DNA from: an uncultured Oscillospiraceae bacterium
Lineage (GTDB): Bacteria; Bacillota; Clostridia; Oscillospirales; Oscillospiraceae
Reading direction: 5' to 3'
Assembly (NCBI GenBank): GCA_958423465.1
Contig: CATZRD010000001.1
Span: 1-64,000, forward strand
Length of the DNA: 64,000 bases
Position numbers and translations under genes: made by a program. Position 1 is the stretch's first letter. Every line of letters starts with the position of its first letter. Shown here piece after piece: positions 1-7,385 of the stretch. Below the pieces are notes generated by a model. The model was given only the letters and a program-made list of their open reading frames with translations, was not told the DNA's origin and searched no databases.

Positions 1-1383
1 GTCGTGATCGGCGGCGGGCCCGCGGGCGATGTGGGCGCCATCCGGGCGGCCCAGCTGGGGCGGACCGTGGCCCGGGCGGAGGAACGGGAGCTGGGGGGCG
101 TCTGTCTGAACCGGGGCTGCGTCCCCACCAAGGCGCTGATGCACGCCGCCGACGCCTACCGGCGGCTGCGGGAGCTGCCCGCCATGGGCGTCACGGTGGA
201 AAACGCCGCCTTTGACTACGGCAGGATCCACGACTACAGGCGGGAGACGGTGGAGAAGCTCCGCGCCGGCGTGGAGCAGCTTCTGAAGGCCAACGGCGTG
301 ACGGTCTACCCCGTCAGAGCCAGGGTGGCCGCCCCCGGCCGGGTGCGGGTGGGGGATGAGCTGGCGGAGGCCCGGCACATCCTGATGGCCGTCGGCGCCC
401 GCCCCAGCGTCCCGCCCATCCCCGGCGCCGGCGATGACCCGGACGTCTTTACCAGCGACGCTCTGCTGGAGGACCCGGACCGCTTTTATCAAAGGCTCGT
501 GATCATCGGCGGCGGCGTCATCGGCGTGGAGATGGCCAGCATCTATTCCGCCCTGGGCTGCCAGGTCACGATCATCGAGGCCATGGACCGGCTGCTGCCC
601 ATGATGGACCGGGAGATCAGCCAGAATCTGGCCATGATCCTGAAAAAGCGGGGCGTGGCCGTCCACACGGGGGCCTCCGTCACCGGAATCTGCCGGGAAG
701 GTGGCGCGCTGACCTGCGCCTTTACCGACAAAAAGGGACGCGGCGCGGTCCAGGGGGACGGCGTGCTGATCTCCGTGGGCCGCAGGCCCAATACGGAGGA
801 TCTCTTTGAGGGGGACTGGGGGCCGGAGACGGTCCGGGGCTTCCTGCGGGTCAATGACCGCTACGAGACCAGCGTTCCCGGCGTTTTCGCCGTGGGAGAC
901 TGCAACGGCATCCTGCAGCTGGCCCACGCCGCCGAGGCCCAGGCCATGGCCTGCATGGAGTACATCGCTGGCCGGGGAGAGGCGTCGGTGGACCCCCATG
1001 TGGTCCCCGCCTGCGTCTACACCGATCCGGAGATCGCCTGCGCGGGCGTCACCGCCGACGAGGCCAAAGTCCGGAACATTCCCACCGTGACGGGAAAGTA
1101 CGTGATGAACGGCAGCGCCAAAGCCGTGATCGAGGGCACGGAGCGCAGCTTTGTGAAGCTGGTGTTCCACGCTGAGACGGATGTCCTTCTGGGCGCCCAG
1201 CTCATGTGCCCCAGGGCCACGGATCTGATCGCGGAGCTGACCACCGCGGTGGTGAACGGACTCACCAGCCGGCAGCTTCTGGCGGCCCTGCGGCCCCATC
1301 CCACCTTCGCGGAGGCGGTGACAGAGGCCGTCGAGTCCGCCCACGGTCAGGCGGTCCATGTGATGCCCGCCCGGCGGCGCTGA
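1..1383 (+). CDS. lpdA: Dihydrolipoyl dehydrogenase (E3), 5' end cut by window
   Basis: FAD/NAD-dependent disulfide oxidoreductase that reoxidises dihydrolipoamide in 2-oxoacid dehydrogenase or glycine cleavage complexes. The first visible residues already form the FAD Rossmann motif (VVIGGGPAG), so only the start codon and a few residues lie upstream. The redox-active pair is in GGVCLNRGCVPTK near base 100, with the usual four residues between the cysteines. A second dinucleotide motif (IIGGGVIGVE) lies near base 500. The dimer-interface catalytic HP-E motif (RPHPTFAEAVTEA) lies near the C-terminus. lplA begins 13 bases after the stop, which fits a shared lipoate role. Family is clear; which E3 complex it serves is not visible here. 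Confidence 0.93.
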   Translation, partial: VVIGGGPAGDVGAIRAAQLGRTVARAEERELGGVCLNRGCVPTKALMHAADAYRRLRELPAMGVTVENAAFDYGRIHDYRRETVEKLRAGVEQLLKANGVTVYPVRARVAAPGRVRVGDELAEARHILMAVGARPSVPPIPGAGDDPDVFTSDALLEDPDRFYQRLVIIGGGVIGVEMASIYSALGCQVTIIEAMDRLLPMMDREISQNLAMILKKRGVAVHTGASVTGICREGGALTCAFTDKKGRGAVQGDGVLISVGRRPNTEDLFEGDWGPETVRGFLRVNDRYETSVPGVFAVGDCNGILQLAHAAEAQAMACMEYIAGRGEASVDPHVVPACVYTDPEIACAGVTADEAKVRNIPTVTGKYVMNGSAKAVIEGTERSFVKLVFHAETDVLLGAQLMCPRATDLIAELTTAVVNGLTSRQLLAALRPHPTFAEAVTEAVESAHGQAVHVMPARRR

Positions 1384-1396
1384 CTGGGAGCGGACC

Positions 1397-2395
1397 ATGG
1401 ACATGACCTTCATCGACGTATCCACCACGGACCCCGCTTTCAACCTGGCGCTGGAGCAGTATGTCTTTGACCGGATGCCCAGGGACCGGGGCTACTTCAT
1501 GCTGTGGAGGAACGATAACGCCATCATCGTCGGGCGGCATCAGAACACCCTGGCGGAGATCAACGAGGACTTTGTCCGGGACCGCGGCGTCCGGGTGGTC
1601 CGGCGGCTCTCCGGCGGCGGGGCGGTCTACCACGACCTGGGAAATCTGAACTTCACCTACATCGTGGACGCCGCCCAGGGTCCCCGGGTGGACCTGAGGC
1701 TCTTCTGCCAGCCGGTGGCGGAGGCCCTGAGGTCCCTGGGGGTGGACGCCCGGGTCAACGGCCGCAACGATATTACCATCGACGGGCGGAAATTCTCCGG
1801 CAACGCCCAGTATGTCCGGGAGGGCCGGGTCATGCACCACGGCACCATCATGTTCGATTCCGACCTGACCGTGCTGGGGCAGGCCCTGCAGGTCAGCCGG
1901 GAGAAGATCGAGACCAAAGGCGTCCGGTCGGTCCGCAGCCGGGTGACCAATGTGCGCCCCTACCTGCCGCCGGAGGTCACCATGGATCTCTTTAAGGCCC
2001 GGATCCTGGAGAGCGTGTCCCGGGGCCGCCCCATGGAGCGCTATGACCTGACGGCGGAGGACGCCGTCCAGGTGGAGGATCTGCGCCGGCGGCGGTACGA
2101 TACCTGGGAGTGGAACTACGGGGCCTCTCCGGCCTGCTCCGCTCTGCGCCGCCGGCGGGTGGAGGGCTGCGGGACCGTGGAGGCGTATCTCCGGACGGAC
2201 CGGGGCCGGCTGACGGACGTACAGTTCCGGGGGGACTTCTTCAGCGCCGTGGAGCCGGAGGTCCTGGCCCGCCGCCTCATTGGCCTGCGGCCAGAGGAGA
2301 AGGAGCTTCGCGCCGCTCTGGAGGGGGTGGACGCCGGCCTCTATTTCACGGGGCTGGATACGGAGACGCTTCTGGACATTCTGTGCCATGGGTGA
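1397..2395 (+). CDS. lplA: Lipoate-protein ligase A
   Basis: Activates free lipoate with ATP and attaches it to lysines of E2/H-protein lipoyl domains in the cytoplasm. 332 aa, the usual length for the LplA catalytic plus C-terminal domain form. The substrate-site motif RRLSGGGAVYHDLGNLNFT lies around residues 70-90. The conserved Lys is in the GRKFSGNAQ stretch near residue 135. A GGGAG-type ribosome site sits about 7 bases before the ATG; an in-frame ATG two codons later is an alternative. It directly follows lpdA, so the pair probably supplies and recycles lipoyl cofactor on one transcript. Confidence 0.93.
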   Translation: MDMTFIDVSTTDPAFNLALEQYVFDRMPRDRGYFMLWRNDNAIIVGRHQNTLAEINEDFVRDRGVRVVRRLSGGGAVYHDLGNLNFTYIVDAAQGPRVDLRLFCQPVAEALRSLGVDARVNGRNDITIDGRKFSGNAQYVREGRVMHHGTIMFDSDLTVLGQALQVSREKIETKGVRSVRSRVTNVRPYLPPEVTMDLFKARILESVSRGRPMERYDLTAEDAVQVEDLRRRRYDTWEWNYGASPACSALRRRRVEGCGTVEAYLRTDRGRLTDVQFRGDFFSAVEPEVLARRLIGLRPEEKELRAALEGVDAGLYFTGLDTETLLDILCHG

Positions 2396-2410
2396 CAAAA
2401 CAGCGACAGG

Positions 2411-2448
2411 GGAGCGCCCCCGGTCCGGTGGACCGGGGGCGCTCCTTT
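2411..2448. terminator. Bidirectional hairpin terminator between lplA and the SpoIIM-like gene
   Basis: A 16-bp perfect stem (2411-2426 with 2430-2445) and a 3-base loop, followed by TTT. It separates the convergent lplA (+) and the membrane gene on the minus strand. Confidence 0.8.
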
Positions 2449-2456
2449 CCGCCGGT

Positions 2457-3083
2457 TCACAGGAACCAGCTCATGACGACAGGGGTGATATAGGCCTCGA
2501 TGAGGGCCGCGGCGGCGGTCATGGGGAAGATCATGAGCAGCAGCACCCGCAGCAGGTCCTCCAGCAGCGGGAGCAGGGGCTGGCGGCGGGGGTCCACCAC
2601 CACCCAGCGGGACATGCCGCGGCACAGGGTCAGGCCGCAGGCGGCGGCCAGCACCAGCGCGCTCAGCTCCAGTACGCCGTGGGGGAGGATGCCGGCCAGA
2701 TAGGCCGCCATGGGCAGGCCGCCGGCCTGATACCAGCCCCCCAGAAGGCCCAGCAGCAGCCCGTTGGCCGCCAGAGACAGGACGGACAGGGGGAAAAAGG
2801 GCAGAAAGCCGTACAGCACCGTCACAAGGAAGGCCCGCCAGTTGTTGGCCATCAGCCCCAGGGCGGAGATGGAACCGGTCTCCTGATCCACCAGGCCGGA
2901 CTGGTCCACGGCGTCCATGAACCGCTCCAGGACCACCTGGACCTGCGCCGGATAGAGCAGGGCGGCGACCCAGCCGGCGGCGGCGGCCAGGACCAGGACC
3001 GCGGCGCTGATCAGCAGCATTTTGCGGAAATCCGTGGTCAGAAACTCGCCCAGACGCCGCAGATGGCGGACAAGGCCGGTCAC
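2457..3083 (-). CDS. SpoIIM-like (DUF95) integral membrane protein
   Basis: About 208 aa with five or so hydrophobic segments, a central NNWRAFLVTVLYGFLP-type stretch and a GILPHGVLELSA motif, all typical of the stage II sporulation protein M / DUF95 family. The GTG start at 3083 overlaps the gltX stop (GTGA) and has GGAGAAG 7 bases upstream, so translation is probably coupled to gltX. An upstream ATG at 3122 would add a proline/alanine-rich tail inside gltX and is less likely. A better candidate for true SpoIIM is at 50436 next to xerD, so this is probably a paralogue with an unproven role. Confidence 0.75.
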   Translation of the reverse strand: MTGLVRHLRRLGEFLTTDFRKMLLISAAVLVLAAAAGWVAALLYPAQVQVVLERFMDAVDQSGLVDQETGSISALGLMANNWRAFLVTVLYGFLPFFPLSVLSLAANGLLLGLLGGWYQAGGLPMAAYLAGILPHGVLELSALVLAAACGLTLCRGMSRWVVVDPRRQPLLPLLEDLLRVLLLMIFPMTAAAALIEAYITPVVMSWFL

Positions 3084-4567
3084 GCCAGCTTCTCCAGCCC
3101 GGCCCGCAGGCGGCGCAGGCACTCCTCACGGCCCAGGATGGCGCAGATCTCCACCGCGCCGCCGGGGGTGACGGCTTTGCCTGCGGCGGCGATGCGCACC
3201 GGCCACATAAGGGTGGCGTTCTTGACCCCCAGTTTCTCCGCCAGGGCGATGAGCGCATCATGGATGGCCTCGCTTGTCCAGTCAGCCAGACCCTCCAGAG
3301 CGGGAAGGGCGGCCTCCAGCATGGCCCGGGACACCTCGGGGGTGCATTTGGACTTCTTGTTGCTGAAAAGCTCCGTGTCGTAATCCGGCAGGGCGTCGAA
3401 GAAATCCACCTTTTCGGGGATGTCCGTCAGCTTCTCGCACCGGGCCTGGAGCAGAGCCGCCACGGTAGCGGCGTCGATGGCGGGGTTTTTCACGCTCTGG
3501 CGGATATAGGGCTCCGCCGTCCGGGCAAAGTCCGCCGGGTCCATGGCCCGCAGGTACAGGGCGTTGAAGTGGGTCAGCTTCTCGATGTCGAAGATAGCGG
3601 GGGACTTGGAGATACCGCCGATGTCGAACACCTGGGCCAGCTCCTCCAGGGAGAACACCTCCCGCTCCGCCTGGTCCCCCCGGGGGCTCCAGCCCAGCAG
3701 GGCCACGTAGTTCAAAATGGCCTCCGTGAGGTAGCCCTGGGCCTTCAGATCCTCATAGGAGGGGTCGCCGTGGCGCTTGGACATCTTATTGTGCTGGTCC
3801 CGCATGACGGGGGAGCAGTGGACATAGGTGGGGACCTCCCATCCGAAGGACTGGTACAGCAGATCGTACTTGGGGGCGGAGGAGAGGTACTCGCTGCCCC
3901 GGACCACATGGGTGATGCCCATGAGGTGGTCGTCGATGACGTTGGCGAAGTTATAGGTGGGCAGGCCGTCCCGCTTGATGAGCACCTGGTCGTCCAGGGT
4001 GCTGTTGTCCACGGTGATGTCGCCGAAAATGGCGTCGTGGAAGGTGGTGGTCCCGCCGCTGGGGATCTTCTGCCGGATGACGTAGGGCTCTCCCGCGTCC
4101 ACCCGGGCCTGGGCCTCGGCGGGGTCCAGGTCCCGGCAGGGGTCGGCGGCCCGGTCAAAGTCGCCGGCGTCCTCCTCGGACTCAGTCTTTTCGCAGAAGC
4201 AGTAGTAGGCGCAGCCCTTTTCCACCAGCAGACGGGCATATTTGCCGTAGGTGTCCCGGCGCTGGGACTGGATATAGGGGGCCACGGGGCCGCCTACGTC
4301 GGGACCCTCGTCGTGGGTCAGGCCGCACTCCGCCATGGTCCGGTAGATCACATCGGTAGCGCCCTCCACCAGACGGCCCTGGTCCGTGTCCTCAATGCGC
4401 AGGATGAAGGTGCCGCCGGCGTTCCGGGCGATGAGCCAGGTGTACAGGGCGGTGCGCAGGTTGCCCACATGCATATAGCCGGTGGGGGAGGGGGCAAAGC
4501 GGGTGCGGACCTTTCCGTGGGGGATCTTCGCCTCCATCTCCTGGAAGTAGGTCATATCAAGTGCCAT
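3080..4567 (-). CDS. gltX: Glutamyl-tRNA synthetase
   Basis: Class I aminoacyl-tRNA synthetase, 495 aa. The HIGH-equivalent is in PSPTGYMHVGNLRTALYTW (around residue 25-30) and the KMSKS-equivalent is KMSKRHGD. The chosen ATG at 4567 has GGAGACC 5-8 bases upstream; an upstream in-frame extension runs through the promoter and is not used. In most Firmicutes this enzyme also mischarges tRNA-Gln with Glu for the GatCAB route (family knowledge). That is notable because the neighbouring prophage carries a tRNA-Gln. The downstream SpoIIM-like gene overlaps its stop codon. Confidence 0.97.
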   Translation of the reverse strand: MALDMTYFQEMEAKIPHGKVRTRFAPSPTGYMHVGNLRTALYTWLIARNAGGTFILRIEDTDQGRLVEGATDVIYRTMAECGLTHDEGPDVGGPVAPYIQSQRRDTYGKYARLLVEKGCAYYCFCEKTESEEDAGDFDRAADPCRDLDPAEAQARVDAGEPYVIRQKIPSGGTTTFHDAIFGDITVDNSTLDDQVLIKRDGLPTYNFANVIDDHLMGITHVVRGSEYLSSAPKYDLLYQSFGWEVPTYVHCSPVMRDQHNKMSKRHGDPSYEDLKAQGYLTEAILNYVALLGWSPRGDQAEREVFSLEELAQVFDIGGISKSPAIFDIEKLTHFNALYLRAMDPADFARTAEPYIRQSVKNPAIDAATVAALLQARCEKLTDIPEKVDFFDALPDYDTELFSNKKSKCTPEVSRAMLEAALPALEGLADWTSEAIHDALIALAEKLGVKNATLMWPVRIAAAGKAVTPGGAVEICAILGREECLRRLRAGLEKLA

Positions 4568-4652
4568 ATCGGTCTCCTTTTTCGCGCGGCGGCAGCCGCG
4601 CGCTGCTGTATTTCGGGTGGGAGCCTGCCGCTCCGTTTCAGTATTCTCAAGT

Positions 4653-4681
4653 ATTATAGCCGAAAGCGGAGATAGGGTCAA
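4653..4681 (-). promoter_or_regulatory. Sigma-A promoter of gltX
   Basis: Read on the minus strand: -35 TTGACC (4676-4681), 17-bp spacer, -10 TATAAT (4653-4658). It lies about 90 bases before the gltX ATG and only 24 bp inside the left prophage repeat, so the insertion left it intact. Confidence 0.85.
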
Positions 4682-4705
4682 CCCCGCCGGGAACAAATTC
4701 CGCCG

Positions 4706-4722
4706 CTGCCCGTCTATTTTTG
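4706..4722 (+). repeat. Left 17-bp direct repeat (attL / target duplication)
   Basis: CTGCCCGTCTATTTTTG, identical to 13838-13854. It marks the left prophage boundary in the gltX-trpS intergenic gap. Confidence 0.88.
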
Positions 4723-4747
4723 TAAATTGTCAAGTCCATTTTAACAC
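4723..4747 (+). repeat. Left terminal inverted repeat of the prophage
   Basis: Aligned with the reverse complement of 13811-13835, 16 of 25 positions match by eye, with best agreement in the inner CATTTTAACA / TATTTGAACA part. Such imperfect ends resemble IS30-family inverted repeats and fit recognition by the element's own transposase. Confidence 0.6.
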
Positions 4748-4748
4748 T

Positions 4749-5777
4749 TTATGGAAAAAATTTTTGTAGCTCTGCCTGGAATAATTCGGCAGGGGTCGAA
4801 TAGTCCAGTATCTTGCGGGGATAGTTGTTCATCCAATCCATAACATTCTGACAATCTTTTGAAGTGTACTTTGCAAAAGACTTCCCCTTTGGGAAGAAGC
4901 GGCGGATAATTCGGTTTGCCCGCTCATTGGACCCTCTTTCGCTACTGCAATATGGGTGACAATAGTAAATTTGCAAACGTTTATTACCCTTTTTATCATG
5001 CTCCATTCTATAGCAATCCTGAAATTCTGAACCGTTATCTACTGTTATGGTTTTGAACATACCAGATGGGTATTTTGAAAGTACATTGTCAAGAGCACGA
5101 ACAACAGATTTGCACGATTTGTCCCAGAGCTTTACAATGATTTCATATCGTGTTTTTCGCTCGGTCAGGACAAGAACAGCCTGTTTCTTACCCTTGGCCT
5201 TACCGATAACCGTATCCATCTCCCAGTGACCAAAGGTTTTACGGGAAGATACCTCGTATGGACGGCGTTCTATGCTGGTTCCCTTAGGCGGTTTTGCGGC
5301 AGGCTGAACAGATTTTTTACGTGGCTTCCGCTTAGGCTTTTCCAACAGGTCCACAGAAGTCACACCGGGGATATAGCCAGCGTCTATATAGCGATACAGG
5401 GTAGTTGTGGAGACAGTCCACCTACCCTGTTTCTTTAACGTGCTGACAATGACATCCGGGGAATTGCCAGCGAGTATTTCAGAAGCAACATGGTCAGCAT
5501 AATCATAGCGTTTTCCCAGCTTGATGGGAACGCCCTTAGAAGTGGCTTGCTGGTCTGCATATTCCTGCGCAATGGTAGCCGAATAGCACTTCACATAAAG
5601 CCATGTCTTGCCGTCTAGATGATTATATAGACCATGCTTGACCTCAGTACAGACAGCGGCAGGAGTAAAGCCGATTTGAGCGGCAATAAAGCGATAACTG
5701 TGACCGACATTATAAAGCGCTTCTATCTTCAATCTATCAGTCCAAGTGATACGACGGTACTTACGTTCTTTTTTCAT
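4749..5777 (-). CDS. IS30-family DDE transposase, probable prophage integrase
   Basis: 342 aa. An N-terminal helix-turn-helix region (about residues 10-55) is followed by a basic linker around 145-165 and an IS30-type RNase H-fold core. The acidic triad is visible as D188 (WEMDTVIG), D247 (TVDNGSEF) and E285 (SNERANRIIRRFFPKG). Length is normal for IS30. The stop codon lies next to the left inverted repeat, but there is no second IS end nearby. The only matching inverted end is 9 kb away at the other prophage boundary, so the whole phage behaves as the transposon. Some Spiroplasma filamentous phages are known to carry IS30-like transposases. Start ATG at 5777 has AAAGGA about 12 bases upstream. 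Confidence 0.92.
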   Translation of the reverse strand: MKKERKYRRITWTDRLKIEALYNVGHSYRFIAAQIGFTPAAVCTEVKHGLYNHLDGKTWLYVKCYSATIAQEYADQQATSKGVPIKLGKRYDYADHVASEILAGNSPDVIVSTLKKQGRWTVSTTTLYRYIDAGYIPGVTSVDLLEKPKRKPRKKSVQPAAKPPKGTSIERRPYEVSSRKTFGHWEMDTVIGKAKGKKQAVLVLTERKTRYEIIVKLWDKSCKSVVRALDNVLSKYPSGMFKTITVDNGSEFQDCYRMEHDKKGNKRLQIYYCHPYCSSERGSNERANRIIRRFFPKGKSFAKYTSKDCQNVMDWMNNYPRKILDYSTPAELFQAELQKFFP

Positions 5778-6010
5778 GGTAGCGTTTTCCTTTCGTTAGC
5801 TTAGCGGCGGGGCGCTCGGTATACAAGGCGGTATGTAGTTCTATACCGGGCCAGGTGCCGCATACACGGTTGATGTGGGTTTACATAATATCTACCGGCT
5901 ATCGGGGGCGGTTGTTCATGCTTCGCATTTCCACGGCGGAAGCCGGTACATCCAAAGAGGGCAAAAGCCGCCCGGGAGTGCCGGACGGCTCTAAACTTGA
6001 AGTGTACTTT
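5778..6010. other. Prophage non-coding region between transposase and SprT-like gene
   Basis: No credible ORF. It holds a GGTATA...TATACC dyad near 5819-5850 and an ACCGGCT...AGCCGGT dyad near 5900-5946 with a small ATGC-TTC-GCAT hairpin inside. The SprT-gene terminator lies at 5966-5990. It could contain the transposase promoter or a replication signal; no clear sigma-A promoter was recognised. Confidence 0.4.
5963..5990 (-). terminator. Intrinsic terminator of the SprT-like gene
   Basis: On the minus strand AGCCGTCCGG pairs fully (one G-U) with CCGGGCGGCT around a 5-base loop, followed by TTTT. It lies 20 bases past the stop of the SprT-like gene and separates it from the transposase. Confidence 0.75.
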
Positions 6011-6619
6011 TCAACTGGCTTTCTCCATTTGCTGTTGACAGTCCATGCAAAGGATATTGACATCTTTTGTGGCCCGGATGGATTGACCACAGCAAGGGCA
6101 AACATACTTTCTGGTGCTGCTGGGCTTTTTCGGTTTCGGGTCTGTTCCGCCGAACTCACCGGAACGGGAAATTGTCAGCTTGTTACGCCATTTTTGGGCG
6201 GTGCAGAAGCGTTTCAAATCAGGGCCGGGCTGGGTGATGGAAAAACCTATTTTCTGGTCATAGTCAATAAGCAGACCCCGCTTCTCTGCCTCTTCCTTGA
6301 AGCGCTTGTTATGATAGGTGTTCCCACGGCTGGTATCCTGAATATCGTTCAGCTTGCAGTAGTAATGGACCATCTCATGAACGAGGGTAGCAATGGTATT
6401 CGCTATAGGCCGATTCAATCGCTCAGCACCGATATTGATTTCGTGATAGGATCTCTTGCGCTGGGCATCCTGCCAGACCTCATTTGTGGTAAAGTGCCCA
6501 TAGGCACGGGGGCTGGTCTGAATGGTAATGATGGGTTTTGGAAGTACATTTTTAAAGTATTCCTTGTTCAGAGCGTCGAACGCATCTTCAAGAAATTTGG
6601 TTGCTTGGCTGATGGTCAT
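6011..6619 (-). CDS. SprT-like zinc metallopeptidase with C-terminal zinc ribbon
   Basis: 202 aa. The SprT-like HExxH site is HEMVH at residues 81-85, in VHEMVHYYCK. An H(N)K segment follows downstream (YHNKRFKEEAEKRG), as in SprT. A C-terminal zinc ribbon has CPCCG near residue 173 and CMDC near 192. SprT/Spartan proteins are linked to DNA-protein crosslink processing in eukaryotes, and small SprT-like proteins are frequent on bacterial mobile elements. Here it could act on the covalent Rep-DNA intermediate or on host proteins (inference). It starts at ATG 6619 under its own operator-covered promoter, divergent from the repressor gene. Confidence 0.82.
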   Translation of the reverse strand: MTISQATKFLEDAFDALNKEYFKNVLPKPIITIQTSPRAYGHFTTNEVWQDAQRKRSYHEINIGAERLNRPIANTIATLVHEMVHYYCKLNDIQDTSRGNTYHNKRFKEEAEKRGLLIDYDQKIGFSITQPGPDLKRFCTAQKWRNKLTISRSGEFGGTDPKPKKPSSTRKYVCPCCGQSIRATKDVNILCMDCQQQMEKAS

Positions 6620-6672
6620 GGTTGAAACCTCACTTTCAATTTCTAAAAATTTGTTCCCCTCTTGATGATTTA

Positions 6673-6701
6673 ATTATACTCCCGGAAGTATATAAAGTCA
6701 A
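6673..6701 (-). promoter_or_regulatory. Promoter of the SprT-like gene
   Basis: Minus strand: -35 TTGACT (6696-6701), 17-bp spacer, -10 TATAAT (6673-6678). The operator copy at 6675-6692 covers the spacer and -10, so a bound repressor would block it. Confidence 0.8.
6675..6692. promoter_or_regulatory. Operator copy 1
   Basis: TATACTCCCGGAAGTATA, an 18-bp near-perfect palindrome with consensus TATACTNCCGGNANTATA, shared with 6740-6757 and 6877-6894. It overlaps the SprT-gene promoter. The adjacent RHH protein is the obvious binder. Confidence 0.75.
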
Positions 6702-6739
6702 GAAAAAGTTATTGAAGATGCACATACAAAATGCCCAAA

Positions 6740-6757
6740 TATACTACCGGGAATATA
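6740..6757. promoter_or_regulatory. Operator copy 2
   Basis: TATACTACCGGGAATATA, the middle copy of the three repeats, between the two divergent promoters. Spacing to copy 1 is 65 bp start to start. Confidence 0.7.
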
Positions 6758-6781
6758 TGCAAAATGACGAAATTGTCGTCG

Positions 6782-6813
6782 CCGATTTTTGGCCCTGCGG
6801 GGCCAAAAATCGG
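6782..6813. other. Perfect 14-bp hairpin, candidate phage origin or packaging signal
   Basis: Arms 6782-6795 and 6800-6813 are exact reverse complements around the loop TGCG. It is not positioned as a terminator for any gene, since both flanking genes diverge from it. Filamentous phages carry their plus/minus origins and packaging signal as stable hairpins in an intergenic region, so this is a candidate (inference). Confidence 0.5.
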
Positions 6814-6840
6814 GACCGCCACGGGCGGGGTTTATATTGT

Positions 6841-6864
6841 GAAAACAAAATAGATTTTGTTTTC
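6841..6864. other. Perfect 10-bp AT-rich hairpin
   Basis: GAAAACAAAA (6841-6850) pairs exactly with TTTTGTTTTC (6855-6864) around TAGA. Second stem-loop of the 6620-6922 intergenic block, just upstream of the repressor promoter. Confidence 0.5.
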
Positions 6865-6872
6865 ATAATTCC

Positions 6873-6901
6873 TTGACATACTTCCGGGAATATATTATAC
6901 T
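6873..6901 (+). promoter_or_regulatory. Promoter of the RHH repressor operon
   Basis: -35 TTGACA (6873-6878), 17-bp spacer, -10 TATACT (6896-6901). The spacer is almost entirely operator copy 3, implying autorepression. Confidence 0.85.
6877..6894. promoter_or_regulatory. Operator copy 3
   Basis: CATACTTCCGGGAATATA, matching the other two copies and filling the spacer of the repressor promoter. Confidence 0.75.
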
Positions 6902-6922
6902 GCAAATAAAGGTGGTGAGACG

Positions 6923-7108
6923 ATGCCCTATAGTGAAGCCCAAAAAAGAGCAACTTTAAAATATAGAACCAAGGCATATGACAGAATAGAGATCACAATT
7001 CCCAAGGGTGAAAAAGAAACCTATAAAGCCCAGGCGGAAAAGCGGGGCATGAGCCTTAACGCCTATATTATCAGCCTGATAGAAAAAGACATGGAGGAAA
7101 CAACATGA
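6923..7108 (+). CDS. Ribbon-helix-helix (Arc-type) DNA-binding repressor
   Basis: 61 aa, the size of Arc/CopG-type regulators. A basic N-terminal strand region (RIEITIPKGEKETYK) is followed by two helices (QAEKRGMSLNAYIISLIEKDMEE), the RHH pattern with the MSLNAYI turn. ATG at 6923 with AAAGGTGG 8-13 bases upstream. It sits immediately downstream of a promoter whose spacer is an operator copy. It is therefore probably the lysogeny-type switch of the phage, repressing itself and the SprT-like gene (inference). Confidence 0.8.
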   Translation: MPYSEAQKRATLKYRTKAYDRIEITIPKGEKETYKAQAEKRGMSLNAYIISLIEKDMEETT

Positions 7109-7341
7109 AATTCATCATCGGCGGCGAATCCTTTCTAGAATGGTTAGACAGGGCAACGTATGACGGCGCTATTGGCCTTTTCTATAACGGAACATGGGGC
7201 GGAGTGCTTGCATATCTCATTGTCGGCCTCCTGTGCCTTTTTGCAATCATTGGATTTATTACGGTTCTGCGCCTTATCTTCCGTCCCAGGAAAAAGAAGA
7301 TGAGTGCAGAAGAAAAATGGATGAAAACCGGTAAATACTGA
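7105..7341 (+). CDS. Small membrane protein, unknown
   Basis: 78 aa overlapping the repressor stop by 4 bases (ATGA), so translationally coupled to it. One strong membrane segment (about residues 33-58, VLAYLIVGLLCLFAIIGFI), then a basic RPRKKK stretch and a charged tail predict the C-terminus inside. No family recognised. Position downstream of the repressor suggests an early or regulatory operon function such as superinfection exclusion (speculative). Confidence 0.65.
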   Translation: MKFIIGGESFLEWLDRATYDGAIGLFYNGTWGGVLAYLIVGLLCLFAIIGFITVLRLIFRPRKKKMSAEEKWMKTGKY

Positions 7342-7385
7342 ACTTTCCCCTGTTGTCTAATAGGAACGGACAGGGAGGGAGAAAC

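Noticed and set aside
1262..2398. Long minus-strand frame opposite lplA
   Set aside because: Antisense shadow: His/Pro/Gly-rich, no ribosome site, while the plus strand carries the LplA motifs.
4749..5777. An ordinary IS30 insertion into the prophage
   Set aside because: Only one recognisable IS end adjoins it, and the partner end is at the far prophage boundary.
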